This document shows positions 28,446-36,948 of a stretch of DNA of 64,000 bases, one piece after another. The notes under the pieces were generated by a model. It was not told the origin of the DNA and did not search any database. It was given only the letters and a program-made list of their open reading frames with translations. Both the position numbers and the translations under genes were made by a program. The DNA comes from Oligoflexia bacterium (GTDB lineage: Bacteria; Bdellovibrionota; UBA1018): NCBI GenBank assembly GCA_903895855.1, contig CAITVN010000163.1, positions 1-64,000 on the forward strand, in the 5' to 3' direction. How positions within the stretch are numbered: the first letter of the stretch is position 1; every line of letters starts with the position of its first letter.

Positions 28446-29245
28446 AATGCCAGTTTAGTGTTCGGATCATTCTTTTGGTTATCTCGTGCCCATACCTTGC
28501 GGGTTTATGGCTGGCTACCGAGAACTTTGGGTTTGCAAGTCAGCAAACAGCACAGGGGTCTTTTTCGGTTCCGCGAAGTGATTTGACTGAATCGAGATCA
28601 GGATCTCGCAGTGCGGCCTCTGCTAGGTTAAATGATTACGGAATCCACGAGTACGGCTTAGATTCTTTATCGCTGGGTGCTAGCTTTATGGGTGGCGGTT
28701 ATCAAATGGGTTCGACGACCGGGCTCGGTCAAACTCAGTTTTCGATTTTTGGCGTACCTCGGGTGACTGTTCTTGGTGGGATTGAGACAGAAGCGGTGAT
28801 GATTGATTTTGGTGGTGAACTTGAGGTGCTTCGACGATCACTTGACGATGCTCAGCTGCGGGTTGGTTCACTGGGTTCCACTCAATTGAGTTATTCAGCG
28901 ACCCCACTAATTGGGGTCAATTCTCGAAAAGTGATTTCAACGATTTTTGAGACGGCTAGTTTAGGCGCTTGGGGATTTGACCTGGCCTTAGCGGTCGGTC
29001 CACGATTTTCAATTTTGACCCGTTCATCGTTTGATCGCGGTGGTCTTTTCATTGGTTGGTTGTCGCGGTTGTCACCGGCGGTTACTTATCAATTGAGTGG
29101 CAAAGGTGATGGACTGTTTTCTGAAATCACGTCGCTTAAGTTCAGTGTTCCGTTTGAAATTGGACAAATGAGTTTTGCGAATACTCAGAGTTCAAGAGTG
29201 GGTTATCGTTTGGGTTTAGAATTGGCAATAGCCTTAGGAGAATGA
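28442..29245 (+). CDS. hypothetical exported protein, possible outer membrane beta-barrel
   Basis: 267 residues starting with an ATGA overlap to the fused RND gene. A signal-like hydrophobic N-terminus (IILLVISCPYLAGLWLA) is followed by a Ser/Arg-rich region and then alternating short strands rich in Gly, Ser, Phe and Leu (LSLGASFMGGGYQMG, FDLALAVGPRFSIL), ending in LGLELAIALGE. The pattern suits a small outer-membrane barrel, but the last residue is not the typical aromatic. No family recognised. Position in the operon suggests it works with the exported or efflux components. Confidence 0.65.
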   Translation: MKCQFSVRIILLVISCPYLAGLWLATENFGFASQQTAQGSFSVPRSDLTESRSGSRSAASARLNDYGIHEYGLDSLSLGASFMGGGYQMGSTTGLGQTQFSIFGVPRVTVLGGIETEAVMIDFGGELEVLRRSLDDAQLRVGSLGSTQLSYSATPLIGVNSRKVISTIFETASLGAWGFDLALAVGPRFSILTRSSFDRGGLFIGWLSRLSPAVTYQLSGKGDGLFSEITSLKFSVPFEIGQMSFANTQSSRVGYRLGLELAIALGE

Positions 29246-31218
29246 AAATGAAGATTCAAGATATTCTTGGTTACCGTTTGGGATATTTGGTGCTGGGTGT
29301 TTTGGCGCTCAGTCAAATTCTAGGCTGCGGTTCTGATAAAGACTTAGATGAGTGGAAGCGTGAAAAACTCGCTGAAGATGTATCGAAGTTTCAGGCCGCA
29401 AATGGTGTTTATGGCGGCTGGCTGACGGCAAAAAACTCGCAAGTTAAGTTAGGTGCGCTCGAGGTCGAGCTTCAGGCACAAACCACCGTAGGGGCGAGTG
29501 ACACAGTGAAAGCTGATCAAAAACCGATTTTGGTAACGAAGCTCAAGTGGGCCTCTGAAAATGATATGGTGGTGGTGGTTCAAGAGAGCTTCTATGATCC
29601 TGATTCGGGTCAGTATCAAGCGACCATTCCGATTCAAAACTCGAAGGGTGAAACACAAAAAGTCGCTCTTTCGGGAATCATCAAGGACGGTGTTTTCGAC
29701 GGCACGATCGAGGCGATCGGTTATGGTGAGTACGGCGGACAGTTTCGATTAACGAAGGATCAGAAGGTTCCCGCTGCTGAGTTTCAGTCTTACCTGTCTG
29801 CGTTGTCAAAAACTTCGAGTACCGAAGAGTCAGACAAGCGAATTGCCGTTCTTGATGGTGCAACCCAGTTTAGAGGGGGCAACACGCGTTCGGTGAAGTT
29901 AATCGTGATGAAGCCCGTGCAAAAAATTGAGGGCGAGCTTCTTGACCAATTGCACCCAGTTCGAACAGTGAACTTGAGCTTGATTTACAGTGGGGGTCAG
30001 AAATTTTATTTTCCTAATGCTGAGTGGGATCGTCGCTCTAAACGAATCTCAGGAACGATCAAGGTTTCAGTTGCGCAACAGTTTCAAACCGCAGCGGGTT
30101 CTGGTTCGAGCGCAGGTGCAAGCGCTAGCCCGGCGCCTTCAAGTGGGTCGTCGAGCGCTTCATCGAGTACGTCAGTTGATTTCGGTATTTCATGTGCCCT
30201 TTCGAGTGATTTGCCTGCGCAAAACACTGATTTGATCAGTGGTAAAGCCGATCAGTTTGTCGCCAATTGTGACCACATCAGTGGGTTAGAAGGGCCAGTT
30301 GCAAAAAGTACCGGATTATTTCGAGTGCCGTTAGAAAAAGATCTAGAATCACTCTCACCCGGAACCGGGGCAGAGGCGGGTACTCTGACTCGAGTTCGCC
30401 TTTTCAAGGGCGATATCAGCTGGGCAGTCGCTAAGACGCCTGGTGTTCTGGCGTTGCCGTCATTGCCAGTGATGTTGCAGGTGATTGAACCCTCGAAGAC
30501 TGAACTTGAAACGGTGTTTACGTACTTTTTTCCTGATACCGCGGAGGGCGTACAAGTCGTGCTTATGATGGGTGGGTCGAATCAGTTTTCGTTTCGCTCT
30601 GCTAAACTCGATGTGGCAGCACATCGCCTGAGCGCTCAAGGTGTGACGATCACGGTCACTAATTTAGGGGTTGTGAAGACTGGTGTTGTGGAGTTTGAAG
30701 GAAGCCTGAATGATGAGGGGCACTCTTTGTTTGCGCAATTTCGCACGGCTGGTAGTGCCCAAGGTCCAAGTGGTACGTTGAGTGAAGTGGTTGCCACGGG
30801 CACCCAACCCCAATTGCCTGATCCCGAAATTGAAAAAAGTTTTGAAAAACGCTATCTCGGCTCTGGTCAAATGAGTCAGGGGCAGTCAGTCGATGCGAGT
30901 CTTCTCGTTGTGAATTCTAAGAAGTCGTCACTTGAACAAATCTATTATTGGTTTTTTCAAGAGACTGAAAAAGTATTGCAGACCACGCTGAGTCTTAAAG
31001 GTGGGCTGGTGAATGTGCTTTTTTCTCAGACCCGTTGGAACACGATTTCAAAAACCTTGAGCGGTGAGAATCGCTACATCAAGAATGGCGAAGAGTTCAT
31101 TTTGAATCTCGATTGTAACGGATTTTCAGAACTGAATCAGACGGGCAACGAGATGGCGTGTGTGTATCGAAGTAATCGATTGGCGAATCCGATCACGTTG
31201 AAGGTTAAGCTTCAATAA
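29242..31218 (+). CDS. lipoprotein of unknown function with four related beta-rich modules
   Basis: 658 residues, start overlapping the previous stop. A lipobox is clear: hydrophobic VLALSQILGC, lipidated Cys near residue 29. Four segments of about 140 residues each share a pattern of strands, most plainly in modules 2 and 4: VNLSLIYSGG then AEWDRRSKRISGT, and TTLSLKGG then TRWNTISKTLSGE. A Ser/Ala/Gly linker (about 285-312) separates modules. Several cysteines occur in pairs. The function is unknown; it could bind or assemble at the outer membrane. It is the fourth gene of the MarR-RND operon. Confidence 0.7.
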   Translation: MKMKIQDILGYRLGYLVLGVLALSQILGCGSDKDLDEWKREKLAEDVSKFQAANGVYGGWLTAKNSQVKLGALEVELQAQTTVGASDTVKADQKPILVTKLKWASENDMVVVVQESFYDPDSGQYQATIPIQNSKGETQKVALSGIIKDGVFDGTIEAIGYGEYGGQFRLTKDQKVPAAEFQSYLSALSKTSSTEESDKRIAVLDGATQFRGGNTRSVKLIVMKPVQKIEGELLDQLHPVRTVNLSLIYSGGQKFYFPNAEWDRRSKRISGTIKVSVAQQFQTAAGSGSSAGASASPAPSSGSSSASSSTSVDFGISCALSSDLPAQNTDLISGKADQFVANCDHISGLEGPVAKSTGLFRVPLEKDLESLSPGTGAEAGTLTRVRLFKGDISWAVAKTPGVLALPSLPVMLQVIEPSKTELETVFTYFFPDTAEGVQVVLMMGGSNQFSFRSAKLDVAAHRLSAQGVTITVTNLGVVKTGVVEFEGSLNDEGHSLFAQFRTAGSAQGPSGTLSEVVATGTQPQLPDPEIEKSFEKRYLGSGQMSQGQSVDASLLVVNSKKSSLEQIYYWFFQETEKVLQTTLSLKGGLVNVLFSQTRWNTISKTLSGENRYIKNGEEFILNLDCNGFSELNQTGNEMACVYRSNRLANPITLKVKLQ

Positions 31219-31347
31219 CGTGCACAGAATCTTAAAACCGGATGAGTGACCATTTTTTGACGGATTGACGAGTGAATAAGTCTGTCGTTAGGTCATTGAG
31301 ATTGTCGCTAAGAGAGCCCATGGGTATTCTGTCTTTGGGGTTCACTC

Positions 31348-31674
31348 ATGACATTTCAGACGGCAATTTTCGTGTTTATTTGTTCATTGGGGATTCATCT
31401 GGCTGAGGCCGCTGAACCGACTACCTTGCGGGGTACGGCCGTGTGTGCGGCTTCGCCAAGCCCCTGTCAATTGAAAATCTATAAAGATACGTTAAGTGAA
31501 CAGACATTCGAATTGTATTCGGCAGATGGTGCCAGCCCGTGGTGTGAACAAGCACTGTCAGGAAAGTACATTGAAGCGGTGGGTGAACTGAAGGGGCGCA
31601 AACTCAATCTGTATCGTTATTCTTTTAAAATGCCTCCGATGATTGGCTTGCGAAAAGTGGCGGGTCGACCATGA
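31348..31674 (+). CDS. small exported hypothetical protein
   Basis: 108 residues with a signal peptide (IFVFICSLGIHLAEA). Three cysteines in the mature part (CAAS, SPCQL, WCEQ) suggest a disulfide-bonded periplasmic protein. Its end overlaps the start of the caspase-like gene (ATGA), so they are translated together. A 130-bp gap separates it from the lipoprotein gene. The family is not recognised; a partner or inhibitor of the downstream protein is only a guess. Confidence 0.6.
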   Translation: MTFQTAIFVFICSLGIHLAEAAEPTTLRGTAVCAASPSPCQLKIYKDTLSEQTFELYSADGASPWCEQALSGKYIEAVGELKGRKLNLYRYSFKMPPMIGLRKVAGRP

Positions 31675-33494
31675 ATTACGATAAACAAGCAAGATTTATG
31701 AGTGTCTGTCTATTGGCAACGGGGGCTTTGTTTTTGAGTACTTCTGCCCACGCCACTCGTCGGCTCTTGTCGTTTTATGGTGCGAACGGGGCAGGTAATG
31801 ACTTTGAAAATGGCCTTTATCGCGATGCTTGCATGAAAGAAAAAGGGTGGAGTGTCAAATCGATTGTCTCAGATTCAGACAGTCACATTGACGACCCGGG
31901 AGCTATCGCATTCAATCGAGAACAAAATGAAAATTTTAAAAAGGGATTAAGTACGGTGGTCTCCGCAAAAGATCAAATCGAGATACCTCACATTCAGTGC
32001 CCAGAAAACACTAAAAATCCTGACGGTTCTTTCAATTACCCAGAGGGGCGAGCCGCCGGCGAAAAAGCAGTTGATACCTATGTGAATGCCATCTTGAAGG
32101 CGAATGAAGACCTCAAGCAAGGTGATGAATTTTTGCTGAAAATATTTGCTCACGGAAACTCGAATTGTCGCGCAATCGACAATTCGAAAGAAGGCCAAGA
32201 GAAGGGATTCGATTTTAGCAAAGGTGGAATTCAAAACAATTCTCAGTGTGACCACTGGTTTGCTGTCAAGATACCCGGGTGTACCGCCGCGGTACTTTTG
32301 CCGAGTAAGAAATTGGCACCTGCTTTGAAAACCCTGCAGTCACGCGGAGTCAAAACGGCAGTTGAAATACAGAGTTGTTACGGGGGTGCGGCGATCAAAG
32401 ATTTCGCTCAAGACGGTATTTGCGCGCAAGCTTTCTCGACACCCGACGCGGCATTAACCTTGTGTACTGATCCCATAGGGAATGCAACTCTTGCCACTTC
32501 GCTTCCGGGGCTCATGACGGCTCAGTATTGCTCACCGAAGTCTGCCTCACAGAGTGCCGCGCTTGATCGGGTCACCCAGGCAGAAGGCAGGGCGGCCTCG
32601 CCCGGACAAAAAGGTTGCCTCGACGAGGGCATGAAACAGTTGCCGCCGTCCGTGAATAATCAATCGATGAGTTCACTCATTGATCAACTTCGCCAAAGAG
32701 ATTTGACGGCCAATCAACCCATGGGTAGCGACGGGCCTTTTTGGGTGGTGGGTAGTTTGAGTTTGTTGGGAGGCGCTGGTAAAGAGGCTTTAGAGTCTGG
32801 CCCAGAGTTAGAGTGTGCCATTCCCAGTTCTGCTCAAGAATTCTTTGACAAGATTGTTGGCAATGTTCAGTCAATCACAAACGCCATGTTCAAAACGAGT
32901 TGCAAGCTCAATTCGAACGTTGACGTCTTTTTTAAGTCAAATCGGGAGGTTTTAGATCAGTATTATCAGGCTTACCAGGCTCACGCTCAGGATCTTAATC
33001 ACCATGTGAATGCCGCGAATCAAATGATTCTGAAAGCCTTGTCGGGTAACTCTGCTGAAGCCTTGGCCAGAGCGGTTGCTGATGCGCACTTGCCCTCGAA
33101 TCTTCAAGGTGCCGATCGAGAGAAAGCCCTCAAACAGAGAATCGGCGCCGATTCGCTTTCTTTCGTTGCCTTTAATATCATTGCCCTAGAACTTCCGATT
33201 CCTGATGGCCCAGGGAAAGAAGAGTTTCAGCAAAAAAACGAGGCACTGCGAAGTGTTTGTGAAAAAGCATTAGGTGGCGCTGAAAAATTTAAAGCTCTCG
33301 CGGCTGACTTAGCTGCAGCAAGAAAGAAGACTCAAGAATTTAATAATGATCTCAGTGCGAAACAAAAGGCCGTAACAGGGCTTGAGCGAAAACTCTACGA
33401 CACTTTAAAAGGCTCGAAAGAGTATCAAGACTGTATTGCCGTTCACCCAGAGTTGAAGAAGGCAAAAGAAGCTTGTGAGAGTTTTGTTCCCTGA
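31671..33494 (+). CDS. exported caspase-like (clan CD) cysteine peptidase candidate
   Basis: 607 residues. Signal peptide to about residue 28 (ends SAHA). Residues 30-245 have the caspase-hemoglobinase layout: a strand LLSFYGANG, then LLKIFAHGNSN with His161, then VEIQSCYGGAA with Cys236. A hydrophobic strand ending in HG and one ending in SCYGG is the clan CD dyad pattern. Residues 250-320 hold several cysteines. The C-terminal 200 residues are helical and partly coiled coil (QEFNNDLSAKQKAVTGLERK). It would act in the periplasm or outside the cell. Substrate and activation are unknown; it is coupled to the small exported gene before it. Confidence 0.6.
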   Translation: MNYDKQARFMSVCLLATGALFLSTSAHATRRLLSFYGANGAGNDFENGLYRDACMKEKGWSVKSIVSDSDSHIDDPGAIAFNREQNENFKKGLSTVVSAKDQIEIPHIQCPENTKNPDGSFNYPEGRAAGEKAVDTYVNAILKANEDLKQGDEFLLKIFAHGNSNCRAIDNSKEGQEKGFDFSKGGIQNNSQCDHWFAVKIPGCTAAVLLPSKKLAPALKTLQSRGVKTAVEIQSCYGGAAIKDFAQDGICAQAFSTPDAALTLCTDPIGNATLATSLPGLMTAQYCSPKSASQSAALDRVTQAEGRAASPGQKGCLDEGMKQLPPSVNNQSMSSLIDQLRQRDLTANQPMGSDGPFWVVGSLSLLGGAGKEALESGPELECAIPSSAQEFFDKIVGNVQSITNAMFKTSCKLNSNVDVFFKSNREVLDQYYQAYQAHAQDLNHHVNAANQMILKALSGNSAEALARAVADAHLPSNLQGADREKALKQRIGADSLSFVAFNIIALELPIPDGPGKEEFQQKNEALRSVCEKALGGAEKFKALAADLAAARKKTQEFNNDLSAKQKAVTGLERKLYDTLKGSKEYQDCIAVHPELKKAKEACESFVP

Positions 33495-33499
33495 ACGAC

Positions 33500-34408
33500 T
33501 CACTCGAGCGCGCCAACTGAGAACATAATAGTGGCTGGGTTACCGCCGCGATGATCGTAGAACGCCCCCTTAGTTCCAACCCCTTTGATCGCATGAGTGG
33601 CAGTGATGCCCGCCCAGAAGGTTTGCGTGAAGCCGCCAAGCGTTTTTTGTGACGATTGGTAAAGAATTTCTTCCTGACCCTCGAGTCCACCTTGAATGGC
33701 AGGCAGATCGATGCGGTTATCAAAGTCATGGCTTATGATTGCCCGAACGCCACCAGCTAAAGTGAGGGTGCGATCGTCGCCGAGGTTGATCACTAACGGC
33801 ACATGAAGGTTGGTTTCACCAAATACCGTGAGTGGGCGACGGGTTTCTCCGCTTTCGGAGTTCGTTTCTTTGGTTAAGCCTGCACCCGCTGAAGCGTCGA
33901 CTCCGATGGCAACAGATCGAGATAGTTTCGCTGCCCCCTCAACGTGCAGTGCCGCGGGCTCAACCACATTAGTGCGATTTTCGCCGTAGGGTGTTTGTTC
34001 GGTAGCCGCGCTCAATTTTGGAGTCTTTAGAGTGAGGTGAGGGGTTAGTTCGATTTCTGGACCTGAGATTTCACCGGAAAATTTAAGAAGGTCTTGCCTC
34101 TTGCCGAATGCCTCGGTGAGTAGCGGAGTCTTGACGTTAAAGTTGTGGCATCCGAGCTCTAGGTCGCCCATGTTCACGACCAGTCGAGTTTCTTTGTCGG
34201 GGTATTTTGAGGCTCCTGCTGAAACGCCCATCGAAAAGCGACAAGTTTTTCGCCAGTCTCCATAGCTATAGTCAGAACTGTTTTCGGCGGGAGCGACCTT
34301 AGTCTTTGGCAAGTCTGCAAAACACTTCGGCAAGGTTGCAGCCTCATAGAGGCACATCAAAAATGAGAGTGTGCCTAGCCAACCGATTTTCTTTGTTAGG
34401 TACTTCAT
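33500..34408 (-). CDS. hypothetical exported protein
   Basis: 302 residues with a signal-like N-terminus (IGWLGTLSFLMCLYEAATL). The rest is rich in strands with alternating hydrophobics (VAIGVDASAGAGLTKE, RTLTLAGGVRAIISHDFDNR, TFWAGITATHA) and ends in Glu. A beta-barrel or beta-sandwich is likely. It converges with the caspase-like gene, with 5 bp between stops, and has no operon partner. No family recognised. Confidence 0.6.
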   Translation of the reverse strand: MKYLTKKIGWLGTLSFLMCLYEAATLPKCFADLPKTKVAPAENSSDYSYGDWRKTCRFSMGVSAGASKYPDKETRLVVNMGDLELGCHNFNVKTPLLTEAFGKRQDLLKFSGEISGPEIELTPHLTLKTPKLSAATEQTPYGENRTNVVEPAALHVEGAAKLSRSVAIGVDASAGAGLTKETNSESGETRRPLTVFGETNLHVPLVINLGDDRTLTLAGGVRAIISHDFDNRIDLPAIQGGLEGQEEILYQSSQKTLGGFTQTFWAGITATHAIKGVGTKGAFYDHRGGNPATIMFSVGALE

Positions 34409-34579
34409 ACCAGAATATACTGCAGGATAAATGCCACTAAACTGATGTTATTTAGTGAAAAAAACCCAAAAAGGTCAGGGGGGGTCAGTTTAGACCTGGC
34501 GCGAGAATGAGGGTTTGATAGAGTTTGCACCCGATCACTGGTTTTTGCTCACGCATTTTTGCACGAGTGCCTCGACAAT

Positions 34580-35500
34580 TTAATTTTTGCCGGGTTTAAG
34601 AAATTTCTGCCTTTGCGACTCAAGCCACTCTCTCGCTGGTTTGGTGACGAGTCGGTGGGGTAGGTTTTGTGCGCTACGTGCAAGGCTCACCCAAGTTTTT
34701 AGATGCTCAAATTTTCGAGAAATGAGTTCGAACTCTCGAGGTTGCACCTTCATCATTGACGATTCTCGTAAAATCAGCTTCGGCTCGGTGGTCGTGTTTG
34801 AGCGGCGAAGTTGGTGTTGTTTTTCTAGGCTGGCGAGCGATCGCAGTACGAGTTCATATTCAGCTGAGCCGGGAATGATTTTTTTCGGAATCGGAAACCC
34901 CGTGTATCCGGTGGTCAATTTACCGATTGACTCAAAGAGCTGCCGTCGAATCACAATAGACCGAGGGTGAACAATGTTTCGTTTGCTCAGATTGGGCAAC
35001 CAAAGTAGCCGATCAAGCTGACTCAAGTCATGGGTGAACGATTCTTGGCTGTTGGTGGTGTTTTCAGTTTGGTGGCTTGGGCTAGCTTGGGTCGCAAACC
35101 AAAGATCGGCTTTTTCGAGTGCCGTGTGAATGTGTTCAAAGCGTTCGGTTGAAAAAAGGTCGCCCGGATAGATCCAAGAAAGCACATTAGCTGAAGCGAT
35201 GTCGGCGCCATGATTGATGAGTTTAGCGTAATCACCATGGGCCCTCGTCGTTTCGATGTGAAGTGAACGATTGGCTACGGGGTCGCGAAAAATCTCGAGC
35301 AAATGATCTGCGACTGGTGAGGCGAGTGTGTCGACCACCGCGATGATTTGAGTTTCTTCGAGTTTACATTCTTGCAGTAAGTTTGAAATGGTTTGTTCGG
35401 TGAGTCTTTTCAAAGGCAAATGCGAGGCCTCAAGCAAGCTACTAGTACAAGGAACAATGATTGAAATCCAGTGTGACCGCTCAGGGGGTAAAACTTGCAT
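34580..35500 (-). CDS. glycosyltransferase family 2-like protein
   Basis: 306 residues. The start WISIIVPCTSS followed by acidic turn AVVDTLAS matches the GT2 nucleotide-sugar fold, although the Asp of the usual DxSxD is displaced. YAKLINHGADIASANVLSWI and YPGD at about residue 113 resemble the conserved G-x-N-x-G and DxD-like region. The C-terminal third is variable. It stands alone and is not next to the other glycan genes. The donor sugar is unknown. Confidence 0.72.
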   Translation of the reverse strand: MQVLPPERSHWISIIVPCTSSLLEASHLPLKRLTEQTISNLLQECKLEETQIIAVVDTLASPVADHLLEIFRDPVANRSLHIETTRAHGDYAKLINHGADIASANVLSWIYPGDLFSTERFEHIHTALEKADLWFATQASPSHQTENTTNSQESFTHDLSQLDRLLWLPNLSKRNIVHPRSIVIRRQLFESIGKLTTGYTGFPIPKKIIPGSAEYELVLRSLASLEKQHQLRRSNTTTEPKLILRESSMMKVQPREFELISRKFEHLKTWVSLARSAQNLPHRLVTKPAREWLESQRQKFLKPGKN

Positions 35501-35568
35501 TGCTCAAGAGATTAGCCCAACGTTGAGCTAAAGTCATGTGCTGTCTCTCGAGAGTCTGATTGTGTTGC

Positions 35569-36843
35569 CTACCAACAATTATTTGACAAGGCGTCTTCAA
35601 GAGTCGTTATTGAGTTGCTCAAGGCGGCAATAGCATGGGTGTCGTCGACTTCTGTGCCCTCTTGCTCATAGCCGGCGATTCGATAAATTGAAACTCCTCC
35701 GATGGCATCGTTGGCGTTGCTCATTGTGCCAGTTTTGGCAATCTGAACTCGAGTTTCTAGCGACACTGCATCATAACCCCAATCTGAGTGCGAGGTCTCT
35801 GAGGTGTCAACCGGCAACCAGCCGGTGCCCATGACTAGGCGCTGGGGTGAAAGGTTTTGATGTGAAAAAAAACTTTTCCAGATTGAAATTTCGGTTTGGT
35901 ATTTATGTACATCTGTCGTGTATTGCATCGGCACGACGACATCGATGAAATTGCGTTTTAGCCATGACACCGGATTTTGTTGAAATTTAAAAAACGTAGG
36001 TACTGAGTGCTTCGATGCCGACTGGTTAGCGAGTGCTTTAAAAAGCGTGTTTATTTCGTTAGAATCATTGGCGGCTGAGGTGATCCAGCTACTCCAAGAG
36101 CGAAACCAGAACGAAACGAATTCGGCGTCGAAGTCACCGTAGGTAGGTTCTGCAACGAAGCTCGATGCGCTCAAGAATTTTGTAGAATAGCGTTGGCGAA
36201 TCTGGCTTGAAATGGCAGAAATGGTCTTTGAAACAGCCTCGGTTTTTGAAAATTCACCAACCCACGCAGGTTGGTCTTCATAACGAATGTAGTCGTAGTG
36301 AACCCCTTGAAGGTTTGGGTACCGATCGAGTAGGTCGGTGATCCAATTTACCTGGAGCGTTCTTTCGGTCTCAGATTCAAAATCGGCTTGTGCGTTTTCT
36401 TCATCGGCGTCTGAACGGGCGCCTCTCATCTTGTTTTGAACCCATAAATGCACACTGAAGTTTTCGGCTCGCAGTTCACCCAAAAACTGGGCAAACGAGG
36501 CTTCATTTGACCAGCCGTAGCCCAGGCCTGTTTGCGGAGCTGCCAGAAAAACCGTATTGAGTTTCGCTAATTTTAGTTTTTGAAGCGTAGTCAACCGCGA
36601 CTGGGCAGTGTCAAAGCTCGGTGGCCTGATCCAGTTTGCTCGAATAAAACAGCGGTCTGATGAAAATTTGGGCCCACTCGCGATCGACTCTGTCGCCTCA
36701 TTGGGTAGGCCCGAATCGGTGGTTGAAGCCAGTTTGCCGCAGCCACCGAGACTGGCGCACAGTCCGAAATAGAGAGCCCCAAATGTGACTGCTGTTAAGG
36801 CAAGGCCGGTAAAAGCCATCGATGAGTTTGAGCGTGACGCCAT
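35569..36843 (-). CDS. GHL10-like (PF02638-type) glycosidase-like lipoprotein
   Basis: About 424 residues from ATG 36843; a TTG further up is less likely. A lipobox ASLGGC marks a lipoprotein. The domain begins CFIRANWIRPPS and follows a TIM-barrel pattern; LQGVHYDYIRYED matches the conserved acidic motif (GxHxDDxRY) of glycosyl-hydrolase-like family 10, and VVVPMQYT and VMGTGWLP are later barrel strands. Some relatives cut or bind peptidoglycan-like or exopolysaccharide substrates. It would sit at the outer membrane. Substrate not known. Confidence 0.8.
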   Translation of the reverse strand: MASRSNSSMAFTGLALTAVTFGALYFGLCASLGGCGKLASTTDSGLPNEATESIASGPKFSSDRCFIRANWIRPPSFDTAQSRLTTLQKLKLAKLNTVFLAAPQTGLGYGWSNEASFAQFLGELRAENFSVHLWVQNKMRGARSDADEENAQADFESETERTLQVNWITDLLDRYPNLQGVHYDYIRYEDQPAWVGEFSKTEAVSKTISAISSQIRQRYSTKFLSASSFVAEPTYGDFDAEFVSFWFRSWSSWITSAANDSNEINTLFKALANQSASKHSVPTFFKFQQNPVSWLKRNFIDVVVPMQYTTDVHKYQTEISIWKSFFSHQNLSPQRLVMGTGWLPVDTSETSHSDWGYDAVSLETRVQIAKTGTMSNANDAIGGVSIYRIAGYEQEGTEVDDTHAIAALSNSITTLEDALSNNCW

Positions 36844-36891
36844 TTTCACTATTGTTATCAAAATTTGTCACCTTGTCGAGATGTGTAGATT

Positions 36892-36919
36892 TTGACTTTT
36901 TGATTGATTTCGCTATGGT
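36892..36919 (+). promoter_or_regulatory. predicted promoter of the acyltransferase-gpsA pair
   Basis: TTGACT (36892-36897), 16-bp spacer, TATGGT (36914-36919), ending 29 bp before the ATG. GGAG at 36931-36934 is a weak Shine-Dalgarno. Confidence 0.5.
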
Positions 36920-36948
36920 AGGGTGAAAATGGAGTCAGATAAATAAGC

